Part shown: positions 9,475-17,411 of the stretch, one piece after another
How positions within the stretch are numbered: the first letter of the stretch is position 1
Layout: each line of letters begins with the position of its first letter
Origin: Methanoculleus formosensis
Lineage (GTDB): Archaea > Halobacteriota > Methanomicrobia > Methanomicrobiales > Methanoculleaceae
DNA: 64,000 nucleotides
Direction: 5' to 3'
Assembly (NCBI RefSeq): GCF_025384765.1
Contig: NZ_VHLL01000004.1
Coordinates: 147,570 to 211,569, forward strand
Translations under genes and position numbers: made by a program
Notes under the pieces: generated by a model
What the model saw: the letters and a program-made list of their open reading frames with translations, nothing else
Database searches by the model: none
Told to the model about the DNA's origin: nothing

Positions 9475-11397
9475 ATGGGATGTGGATGGATATCAACCCT
9501 GCCTGAATTTCTGGACGCACCTGCGGAGGAAATTCTTGAGTCATTGAAAAACTTTATCGGCGAGAGAAATCCCTCACAGGAGATCGCATGGAGCAACAGC
9601 ATTGCAGTAATGCAACAACAGTTTCGCCGGCTGCTTGATCTTAATGCAGATACAGCTGGTTATTCTGTTATCCTGGAATATGAACTCCCAAGAGAGGGCG
9701 GGAGGCGACCAGATGCTGTCCTGCTCGGAACAGGGTTCATAGCAGTTCTTGAATTTAAGGATAAGAGGGACCCTAAATCTTCAGACATTGATCAGGCTGT
9801 TGCATATGCCCGGGACTTGAAGAACTATCATTCGGAGTCCCATACAGCAGCATTTTACTCGATACTTGTTCCAACAAAAAACAGTGCGGCCCCTGTCATT
9901 AAGCCGTCTGCCCTAATAATATCGCCGCATTTTCTTGCTGACGAGATAAATGTCATCAGCAGAGCGCATAATGGGCCCCAAATTAATGCTGAAACATGGG
10001 TTCAAGGAGAGTACGAGCCTTTGCCGACGTTAATTGAGGCTGCATACCGGTTATTCAACAGTCAGCCCCTATCACAGATCAGGAGTGCAAAAAGTGCTAA
10101 CATTCCTGAAACGGTCAAACGTATTGTCGATATATGCTATGAAGCGTCGCAGACGGGTACTCGTCACCTAGTTTTGCTGACGGGAGCGCCAGGAGCAGGG
10201 AAGACGCTGGTAGGGCTGCAGATTGCACATACTCCAGATCTCAAAGAGCTTACAGTCGAATGCGACACACGAAGGAAAGGGGCTCCTGCAGTCTTTCTAT
10301 CTGGCAATGGCCCTTTGGTGAACGTGCTTCAAGATGCTCTTAAACAGAAATCTGGAGACAGAGCCCCTCTTGTGAAGGGAATAAGAGCATATCTAAAGTA
10401 CCATTGCTTCGAAAGGCCGCAGTCGATACCCCCAGAACATATTCTAATATTTGACGAAGCCCAGCGTGCTTGGAGCTCTGACCTTGTTTACAAAAATCAT
10501 AAGGCAGAAGTATCTGAACCGGACCTCCTGCTGAGCATTGCAGAGAAGATCCCAGAATGGAGCGTCATTCTTGCGCTAATTGGTGAAGGGCAGGAGATTT
10601 ATCAAGGGGAGGAGGGTGGAATTCAGCAATGGGCGGATGCCTTAAGCAAATGTGATACCGCAGCATGGCAGGTCCACTGTCCACCGCATTTGAAAGATGC
10701 TTTTGCAGCCACAACAACTTCCTGCAACAGCGACCCCTTCTTGCATTTGAATGTCTCTTTGCGGACCCACCAGGCCGAAACGCTCCATACATGGGTCGCT
10801 CTTCTCCTAAACAACCCGCTTGACAACCTGAATGCGCTTCAGCGAATGGCTAGTGAGATCACTGCATCTGGTTACCCCCTATATATCACCGACAGCCTTG
10901 ATGCCGCAAAGGCATATGTCCGTGAGCGTTATGCCAACAGTGATAAGCGGTTTGGGCTGCTCGCGTCACGGTATGCAGGTGGTCTCCAGCAGATTGGCAT
11001 CGATAATACACAATACTGGGGACGAGAAAACCGCCATAAAAACCTGAACTACATTCGATGGTTCAATGCAAATCCTCGTGAACCTGAATCCTGCTGCTCT
11101 CTCTCCAGGCCAGCTACAGAATTTGAATGTCAGGGTTTAGAGGTTGATTTCCCTGTTTTGGTATGGGGGGACGATTACACCTTTGATGGGGAGCACTGGG
11201 ACGCTAAAATGCGGACTACCGCACGGATCAAGGATGTGCGGACAATCCGAATGAATGCATATCGTGTGCTGATGACGCGAGGACGGGATGGACTGTGTGT
11301 TTATATTCCAATTAATAACAGCAAGTTTGCCAAACCGCTTAAGCAGACTTATACCATTCTCCACCAGTCAGGTATGAGAGAACTGCAGAAGATCTGA
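9475..11397 (+). CDS. PD-(D/E)XK nuclease fused to DUF2075 helicase domain
   Basis: A 640-residue, two-domain protein that is not part of the canonical DISARM set. The N-terminal domain shows a restriction-endonuclease core: E70, then D80 in R-R-P-D-A-V, then E93-F-K95. The C-terminal part is a DUF2075 (Schlafen-type) P-loop ATPase with Walker A TGAPGAGKT near 238-246 and Walker B ILIFDEAQ near 323-330. It ends in a superfamily 1-like motif VI (N-A-Y-R-V-L-M-T-R-G) near residue 610. Such proteins are expected to translocate on nucleic acid and cut it; the substrate here is unknown. It lies 4 nt after drmC in the same operon, so I infer it contributes an extra effector to the DISARM system. 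An unlinked defence gene that shares the transcript is the alternative. Confidence 0.82.
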   Translation: MGCGWISTLPEFLDAPAEEILESLKNFIGERNPSQEIAWSNSIAVMQQQFRRLLDLNADTAGYSVILEYELPREGGRRPDAVLLGTGFIAVLEFKDKRDPKSSDIDQAVAYARDLKNYHSESHTAAFYSILVPTKNSAAPVIKPSALIISPHFLADEINVISRAHNGPQINAETWVQGEYEPLPTLIEAAYRLFNSQPLSQIRSAKSANIPETVKRIVDICYEASQTGTRHLVLLTGAPGAGKTLVGLQIAHTPDLKELTVECDTRRKGAPAVFLSGNGPLVNVLQDALKQKSGDRAPLVKGIRAYLKYHCFERPQSIPPEHILIFDEAQRAWSSDLVYKNHKAEVSEPDLLLSIAEKIPEWSVILALIGEGQEIYQGEEGGIQQWADALSKCDTAAWQVHCPPHLKDAFAATTTSCNSDPFLHLNVSLRTHQAETLHTWVALLLNNPLDNLNALQRMASEITASGYPLYITDSLDAAKAYVRERYANSDKRFGLLASRYAGGLQQIGIDNTQYWGRENRHKNLNYIRWFNANPREPESCCSLSRPATEFECQGLEVDFPVLVWGDDYTFDGEHWDAKMRTTARIKDVRTIRMNAYRVLMTRGRDGLCVYIPINNSKFAKPLKQTYTILHQSGMRELQKI

Positions 11398-11453
11398 CGG
11401 CAGGCAGATCTTTCGCAGGTCAGTTTTCACACCTATAACTGCATTTAGATGTT

Positions 11454-14400
11454 CTATTCCTCGCCCCTTTCGGGAATATAGGTGAGGATTTTGACTTCAT
11501 GTCCATCTATACTAGCAGCCCCGATTTGAGTTCTGCAGAGATCTCTCAGGACTTTCCAGAGCAGCGCTGAATTATAGTAATCAAGATCAGATGGAACATA
11601 ATTGATCAACTCTTCTGAGCAAATTACAATCAGGCGCTCCTCTGATCGAGTGAAAGCAACATTTGTTCTGTTTAGATTGAGAATGAACTCAACATTGCTG
11701 CTGATGGCAGAGGGATCGCTGACTGTTGCTGATACAATAACCGTTGGGCGCTCGCCACCTTGCAGGCGCTCAACAGTGTCAATAATATCGATAGAATTAT
11801 TGTCTATAAACAGATCGGTCAGTTGGCTCCTTTGAGCTTTATATGGAGTAATGATAGCAACGGAGCTGACTGGCAGATTATCTCCTGCTTGTATGATCTC
11901 CTGGATTATCTTTATTTCAACGGTGTTGTATCGCCGGGATTCCTGTTCTGAGTGAAGCACAAGATAAATGCCGCTACCGCCACGCCAAATACATTCCCAT
12001 GAACCCAAATCGTCCGCTTGGACGTTTGAAACAGACTTTTTAACCCCTTCTAGAGCAATGCCATCCATTTTATATATGCGAGAAATTAACTCGACAATCT
12101 GAGGGGGGAGTCTGAACGTGCGGTTTAATCTTGATACACAAAGTGAACTCTGCGAAGGCGCTTCACTTGCTTCACTGAGATTTAATATTGACTGGAACGC
12201 GCTTAAATGCGGCTGATAGTACACAACGGGAGGTCGGTCTTCGTCCTCCCAATCGTGTGCAACAATTGGAGCAAGCTGACGGTGATCTCCAACGAGCATA
12301 ATCTCACCGTTCTGCCTCACAAGTTTAGCAAGCGCAAGGAAATGGGGAAACACCATCATACTGGCTTCATCCACAATGAGGATTGATACACTGAAGCCGC
12401 CTAGGTTTTTGTATTGTTTGCCTCCATCGAGTTTATTAGCCATTTTCAGGATAGTGCTCGTTGTTCCTCCAATTATTACCACTGAATTTTTAGTCAGATT
12501 ATCAACTTTTCTCTTGCAAGAATCTGCATTGATATTTTCAATTGGAGCGGGAGCTGGATGCTCCCCCATCTTTTCCCGGTTTGAGTGCACTTTGGCTATG
12601 GTAATATAGGGGCATTTCAAGCCGTCCTTGGAAGAACATTGAAGAAATTCTTCTCTGTTTTGTGCCATTTTATTTAGTAGATTATTAACCGCGGTATGTG
12701 TATGCGCCGCAACCAGAACTACGTCTCCAACATCGCAACGATTTAGTATCCGCATGAGAACTGCTACGGAGGTGGTTGCAGATTTACCCGTGCCGGGGGG
12801 GCCTTGCAGCAATTGAATTCGTGTGTTGAGGCCGTCTAATATTCCCTTCTTCTGGTCATCTGAAAGCGGATATCTATTATGGAAGCTAAATCCATTAACT
12901 AAGGAAGAGTATGTTTCCATCACGTGGGCTTCAATCGGCTCCTTTTCAGCGATATTTGGGCTTTTGGGGTCAAACCATTCTCCCACATGGTTTGACCGAG
13001 GCGAGAGAAGTTTCTCCTCAACTCTGCCTGCTACATAGTCCGACACATTTTCATCGATAGTGGCAAAAGGAAAAACAACCTCATTTGACGGGTATCCTCG
13101 GCTAGATAACAGATACCTTGACTCTCCAGAGTATATAACATGGAGAACAACTTCCCCGGTGCTCCAGTCTATCGATGTAATGGTGCAGGTGCTTCCTCCA
13201 CGACGGAGCTGACCTATCGTTTGCCCCCGGTTTGGATCCCCTAAGCATGGACTCAGTCTGACGAAGGAACCCTCCCCAAATGCGCAACGCTTTCGCAATG
13301 ACGCGAGATCGATATCGTAACCATCCAGTATTATTTCTGCCTCAAGATCAGTTGAACTAGTGGAAAACACATTTCTTAATGGAATGGTTTTTCCTGAAGG
13401 AACCCTATTAATAGACGGCAATAGATTCTCTGAGATCCAGTTGGCACACTTAATGTAATGATCCAACTGCAGAAAATCGATTGCAGAATCGATAGCATGC
13501 GACACGTCCAGATTGAATACTTTCAGTTTGTCAATATTTAAGTGAGGCTTTTCGAGATCAGGATTTTTATTCTCGATGTTCTCCTCGATCCAGCGGAGTG
13601 CTGTTGCCCTGGCCTCTAAGTAAGCCTCTATCATACCTGTTGCACTGCCTGCTCTTAGGTATCTCGAAAGATGCTCTCTTCCAAATTCGTCCAGGTCCGG
13701 GTCATCAAGGTCTGGAAGCATTGGGGATTGCCAATAGGCATGCCAATATGGGAGCGTTAAATTATCTTCAAATCGGCTACGCATTTCGAATAAATGCTTG
13801 CATCCCTCATCTTTCTTCTTAGCCCATTCACTGGTTTCTGGCCAGTAGTTCAACTTCGTTTTAAAGTCAAATATATCCTGAGTGAATAAACGGTCTAGAA
13901 AAACAGTTTCACCATCCACTTCCCTGCGCCAATGATAGTGCCTTCCAAACCAAGGGAGCGATGCAACGACAGAAAGGCCGCGCCCTGTCCAGCCAAGGGC
14001 AAATCTCCTATCAACCTCTTGCTGAACACAGGAGTATATCAGTTGTTCTAATCCTGCTCGGCAACCGAGCAATTCATTTAGATGGCTTAGAAGATTTGTA
14101 TTGACTCTGGCGCATGCATCAACAAGCCTCTTCATTTCGATGGGTGACCAAACATAGAAATGAATCGGCGCCATTTTTGGTTTTGATGCGACAAGGGATG
14201 AAATTGCCCTTACCAGCTCGTAAAAGAAGTCATGAATCAGGGATTCTTCAACGCCGTTATCATGCAACATCTCTCCAGTCCACTCGCGTCGGATTGTCTT
14301 AAGAACAACCTTGCTGAAGTTCTCATTAAATTCAGAATATTCGTACTGACGTTTGCCATCTGGCCATTTGCCTTGATATCTTCGTTCCTGCAAGTGGGGT

Positions 14401-15635
14401 ATGAACAGGGGTTTCTTCTGTTCGTCAAATATAATTGGGGTATGGACTTGGCCATCACTTCTGGTTACATGTGCAGCAAGGGCAAGGAGCCGGTTTTCGG
14501 CATAATCATACTCAACCGCCAAGTAGACTCGGATTAGACGAGTTCCATTTTGGTCGTGCTCAGGGAGTTGACTTTGAATATGATAGCCATAAGACCATAC
14601 AGGAAATGTTTCTGGATCTTCCTCCCCTCCAGGCAGAGTCTTTCTCCGGACCCTTGCTTTGTTGATAAGATGATCAAGATTCTCATTAAACCCAGGATCC
14701 GCTCTAATGCACTGTGCGACTGGGCTGTCAGCGTCGAGTTGAGCTAAATCATCAATACTGTTTATGCCATTTCTGCGCAGAACTCGGACGATTGAAGCAT
14801 TTGCTGAGATCAACTCAATTCTTCGGAAGCGTGCGCTTTCTGGGAAGCACTGGATGTTATAGATGCACCCATCACACTTCTTCTCCAGTTGGTAACTCAA
14901 ATCCTGCAGATTTGAACGGACAATTCGATCGAGTTTTCCATCGGATGCGAGCATCCGCCGAAGATCCTCTTCTTCCCGTTCAAGATTGGGAATTGGTTCA
15001 AGATCCTGAATGCCCTGTATGCTGTTAGTTGTCTCGTCTATTCTCGCCACAATGCATTTTATATTCTCATCGCGCACACGAGTTCCGTTGATCCACACGC
15101 CCTCATCCTGAATCATCTTGAGGAGTATGAGCCGATAGAGGGAGACCTGCATCCGATGATAAGTCTGGTCGCTCCTGCTGGCTTTGCATTCAACCAGCAA
15201 CACAATCGGGCTCCCGTTTTCCCACCTGACAAGAACGAAGTCGATATTACCTTTCAGATGGAATGCTCCGAGGGATGTGTCGACATGGATTTCGCGTCCA
15301 TATGCTTTCTTATCAGGAGTTAAATTTTGGATTTCGTGGTAAAAATCATCCCAATGGGTTGCTCTTTCAGTTTCTATTTTGCCCTGGATATTTGTTACGT
15401 CGTTATAGCCGCTTTTTTTGAGTGTTTTTTCCCACTCATCCTCAAACATTCTTCCTCTTTTCTGTAAAATTAAATCAAGAGGATTCAGCCTTCGAGTAAA
15501 GAACGGTACATCTTTCCTTATTTCTGCATCGTGAGTTACTAGAAAGAAACGACGTTCGCAGGAATCACACCGAATAAATTCTCCAACATCAGTTACTTTA
15601 ATATCTGTTGTATATTCGCTGTCGTTTTCACCCAT
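11454..15635 (-). CDS. Cas4-like Fe-S nuclease fused to Upf1-like superfamily 1 helicase
   Basis: A 1393-residue fusion. The N-terminal third is a RecB/Cas4-type nuclease of the TM0106 kind, with D132 in G-N-I-D-F, E149-C-K151, and Q163 in the following helix. Cysteines C23/C26 and C254, C257, C263 could hold a [4Fe-4S] cluster as in Cas4, AddB and Dna2. A helix-hairpin-helix-like stretch follows near 285-330. The C-terminal third is a superfamily 1B helicase: Walker A GPPGTGKS near 945, Walker B IVDEAS near 1088, motif III GDHRQLAP near 1110, and a final motif VI (N-V-A-F-T-R-S) near 1330. The middle is unassigned. It points toward the drm operon and is followed upstream by drmMII on the same strand. 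Role in the island is inferred: processing of DNA ends exposed by the DISARM complex, or an independent defence helicase-nuclease. Confidence 0.83.
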   Translation of the reverse strand: MGENDSEYTTDIKVTDVGEFIRCDSCERRFFLVTHDAEIRKDVPFFTRRLNPLDLILQKRGRMFEDEWEKTLKKSGYNDVTNIQGKIETERATHWDDFYHEIQNLTPDKKAYGREIHVDTSLGAFHLKGNIDFVLVRWENGSPIVLLVECKASRSDQTYHRMQVSLYRLILLKMIQDEGVWINGTRVRDENIKCIVARIDETTNSIQGIQDLEPIPNLEREEEDLRRMLASDGKLDRIVRSNLQDLSYQLEKKCDGCIYNIQCFPESARFRRIELISANASIVRVLRRNGINSIDDLAQLDADSPVAQCIRADPGFNENLDHLINKARVRRKTLPGGEEDPETFPVWSYGYHIQSQLPEHDQNGTRLIRVYLAVEYDYAENRLLALAAHVTRSDGQVHTPIIFDEQKKPLFIPHLQERRYQGKWPDGKRQYEYSEFNENFSKVVLKTIRREWTGEMLHDNGVEESLIHDFFYELVRAISSLVASKPKMAPIHFYVWSPIEMKRLVDACARVNTNLLSHLNELLGCRAGLEQLIYSCVQQEVDRRFALGWTGRGLSVVASLPWFGRHYHWRREVDGETVFLDRLFTQDIFDFKTKLNYWPETSEWAKKKDEGCKHLFEMRSRFEDNLTLPYWHAYWQSPMLPDLDDPDLDEFGREHLSRYLRAGSATGMIEAYLEARATALRWIEENIENKNPDLEKPHLNIDKLKVFNLDVSHAIDSAIDFLQLDHYIKCANWISENLLPSINRVPSGKTIPLRNVFSTSSTDLEAEIILDGYDIDLASLRKRCAFGEGSFVRLSPCLGDPNRGQTIGQLRRGGSTCTITSIDWSTGEVVLHVIYSGESRYLLSSRGYPSNEVVFPFATIDENVSDYVAGRVEEKLLSPRSNHVGEWFDPKSPNIAEKEPIEAHVMETYSSLVNGFSFHNRYPLSDDQKKGILDGLNTRIQLLQGPPGTGKSATTSVAVLMRILNRCDVGDVVLVAAHTHTAVNNLLNKMAQNREEFLQCSSKDGLKCPYITIAKVHSNREKMGEHPAPAPIENINADSCKRKVDNLTKNSVVIIGGTTSTILKMANKLDGGKQYKNLGGFSVSILIVDEASMMVFPHFLALAKLVRQNGEIMLVGDHRQLAPIVAHDWEDEDRPPVVYYQPHLSAFQSILNLSEASEAPSQSSLCVSRLNRTFRLPPQIVELISRIYKMDGIALEGVKKSVSNVQADDLGSWECIWRGGSGIYLVLHSEQESRRYNTVEIKIIQEIIQAGDNLPVSSVAIITPYKAQRSQLTDLFIDNNSIDIIDTVERLQGGERPTVIVSATVSDPSAISSNVEFILNLNRTNVAFTRSEERLIVICSEELINYVPSDLDYYNSALLWKVLRDLCRTQIGAASIDGHEVKILTYIPERGEE

Positions 15636-15819
15636 CCCTAGACCCTCGGTGACAGTTGGATACTAATCATAGATGCATCTCTGCTGGTTAAAATACCCTC
15701 TATGTTTGAGCAAGTGATATTACGCGAGAACTTGTAAATAGGTTCGGCTTGGTCCTTACACAGAGTTTTGCGTCTCAGAAATCCTGCATTAGTTGCTAAG
15801 CTAAATGTACCCTAATGAA

Positions 15820-16983
15820 TTATTCGCTACGATCTATGAGCATCCTTTTAATCTGCTCCGCAATGGCCTTTGCCATCAGTGGAGGCACAGCATCAGCAAC
15901 CTGCTGATACTGTGAGTCACGGATGCCTTTGAACTCGTACCAGTCGGGGAATGACTGCAGGCGGGCAGCTTCCCTCACCGAAAGCCCTCGATTCTGGCGT
16001 GGGTGAATGAACATGCTTTTCCTGACGTTGTTAATAGTAGGACTCGGCTCATCCTCTTTTAGACGCCGGTATATTCCAGAGTGACATCTACTTTTGTCCT
16101 CGTAGTTCTTAAGCAGATGATCGGGAATACTCTCCCAGTTTTCCCCTTGCTTGATGTGCTTGTAGCGCTCTAGGACGATATCGCTGCTCTTTGTCGTATT
16201 GTGATTCAGCACCTGCGATGACAAAATACTCCAAAGTGGCGTTTCCCGCATCTGCCTCGCGTAACTGCTCAAATGCTCTGCTTCAGGATACTCATACACA
16301 TCCTGCAGGCAGCCTGGCTCTGCCTCAGGCAGATCGAACAGGGCATCCTGCACGGCAACTGCCTTGTCAACGGTCCTCACTGGAAATTTGATTCTGCCAC
16401 CGTATTCGGGCTTCAACTTCTCTGGTTTTATTCCAATGATAATGACTCGTTTTCTTGTCTGCGGGACGCCATACTCAGAGGCATCCAGGATCGCTTTATC
16501 CATAACGTATCCGAGCTCATCATGGAGTTTCTTCTCAATATCTTCGATGATCCCCCCTTTTCCCATTGACAGGAGCCCAACTACATTCTCAAACATGAAG
16601 AAATCTGGCTGGAGAGTTTCAACTAACCTAATATAATCCTTATATAGGCTATTATATGGATTTTCAGGATTCCGTGTTTTGGTATTTGCTGACGAAAAGC
16701 CTCGGCAAGGCGGACCGCCGATAATTCCCTGAATGCGGAAATTTTTCGCTTCAAAAGTCTGTAAAATCTTATCCGATTCTACAGTTCTAATGTCCTTTGC
16801 TTCCGCGCAATGATAGTTGTCTTCGCCCTTGGCCTCGTGTATTTTCGCGTGATTCAATCTTATCGTATTTAGAGCATCTGGATTGACATCCATGGAGTAG
16901 GCGATATCAAATCCCGCCAGTGCAAAGCCCAAGCTAAGTCCGCCGGGTCCGCAAAAGATATCCAGTACTCCATTTTTTTGCAT
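15820..16983 (-). CDS. drmMII: DNA (cytosine-5) methyltransferase, DISARM DrmMII type
   Basis: A 387-residue C5 methylase with all the expected blocks. These are motif I (LDIFCGPGGLS, residues 7-17, S-adenosylmethionine binding), motif IV with catalytic C93 in G-G-P-P-C, motif VI (ENV near 136), motif VIII (QTRKRV near 186) and a C-terminal motif X (near 365). In class 2 DISARM this enzyme marks host DNA so that it is spared. The target sequence cannot be read from the protein. Its product, 5-methylcytosine, explains the vsr gene at the other end of the island. A TATA-like box lies 35-45 nt upstream and a perfect inverted repeat sits just before the ATG. The 184-nt gap to the nuclease-helicase downstream leaves open whether they are co-transcribed. 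Confidence 0.93.
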   Translation of the reverse strand: MQKNGVLDIFCGPGGLSLGFALAGFDIAYSMDVNPDALNTIRLNHAKIHEAKGEDNYHCAEAKDIRTVESDKILQTFEAKNFRIQGIIGGPPCRGFSSANTKTRNPENPYNSLYKDYIRLVETLQPDFFMFENVVGLLSMGKGGIIEDIEKKLHDELGYVMDKAILDASEYGVPQTRKRVIIIGIKPEKLKPEYGGRIKFPVRTVDKAVAVQDALFDLPEAEPGCLQDVYEYPEAEHLSSYARQMRETPLWSILSSQVLNHNTTKSSDIVLERYKHIKQGENWESIPDHLLKNYEDKSRCHSGIYRRLKEDEPSPTINNVRKSMFIHPRQNRGLSVREAARLQSFPDWYEFKGIRDSQYQQVADAVPPLMAKAIAEQIKRMLIDRSE

Positions 16984-16984
16984 G

Positions 16985-17028
16985 CTAGTTCACTAGTGTG
17001 TACAGTTTAGTATTTACTATTTAAAAGA
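16985..17028 (-). promoter_or_regulatory. Promoter of drmMII with operator-like palindrome
   Basis: Read on the minus strand, TCTTTTAAATA (17018-17028) fits an archaeal TATA box. It would start transcription about 25 nt downstream, close to the ATG at 16983. Between them lies a perfect 5+5 inverted repeat, CTAGT-GA-ACTAG (16985-16996), overlapping the expected transcription start. A site there could let a regulator, or the methylase itself, repress the gene. The box and palindrome are seen; their function is inferred. Confidence 0.4.
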
Positions 17029-17411
17029 TATCAGCCTTGCTTTGTGTTGCGTAGACATTCTGCCGATTGCTCAACTCAAGATGATTATCAGCCACCCGCA
17101 CACTGCCACCGCAATATCCAGTTCGCAACATAGTATGGCCACACCTGCTCCCGCCAGGCCGGACCGGTCTGCTCCTGTGGCAGCTCCGCGTTCCTCCTGA
17201 GCTGCCAACGTCGTTTCTTATGTGAAGGGGAAGGTTAAGTCGCAAAGATAACGTTAGACTTAGTCCCCGATATCACCATGTCCGGCAGATTTGGAGTAAC
17301 CACTGCTATGAGTTATGCCCTAAACTCAGAATGAAAAACCCAAGCCAACAAAACACTCAGAAAAACAACAGGGACCGGGCGGGAACTGAAAACTCCGCCC
17401 CCAAACAACCC
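17029..17411. other. Intergenic stretch at right edge of the defence island
   Basis: About 380 nt between the drmMII promoter and the convergent end of the ATPase gene. Composition changes here from the A+T-rich island to the GC-rich host pattern, roughly between 17,040 and 17,340. No direct repeat, integrase, tRNA fragment or credible reading frame was seen. A 74-codon minus-strand frame at 17021-17245 has unconvincing composition. Confidence 0.4.
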
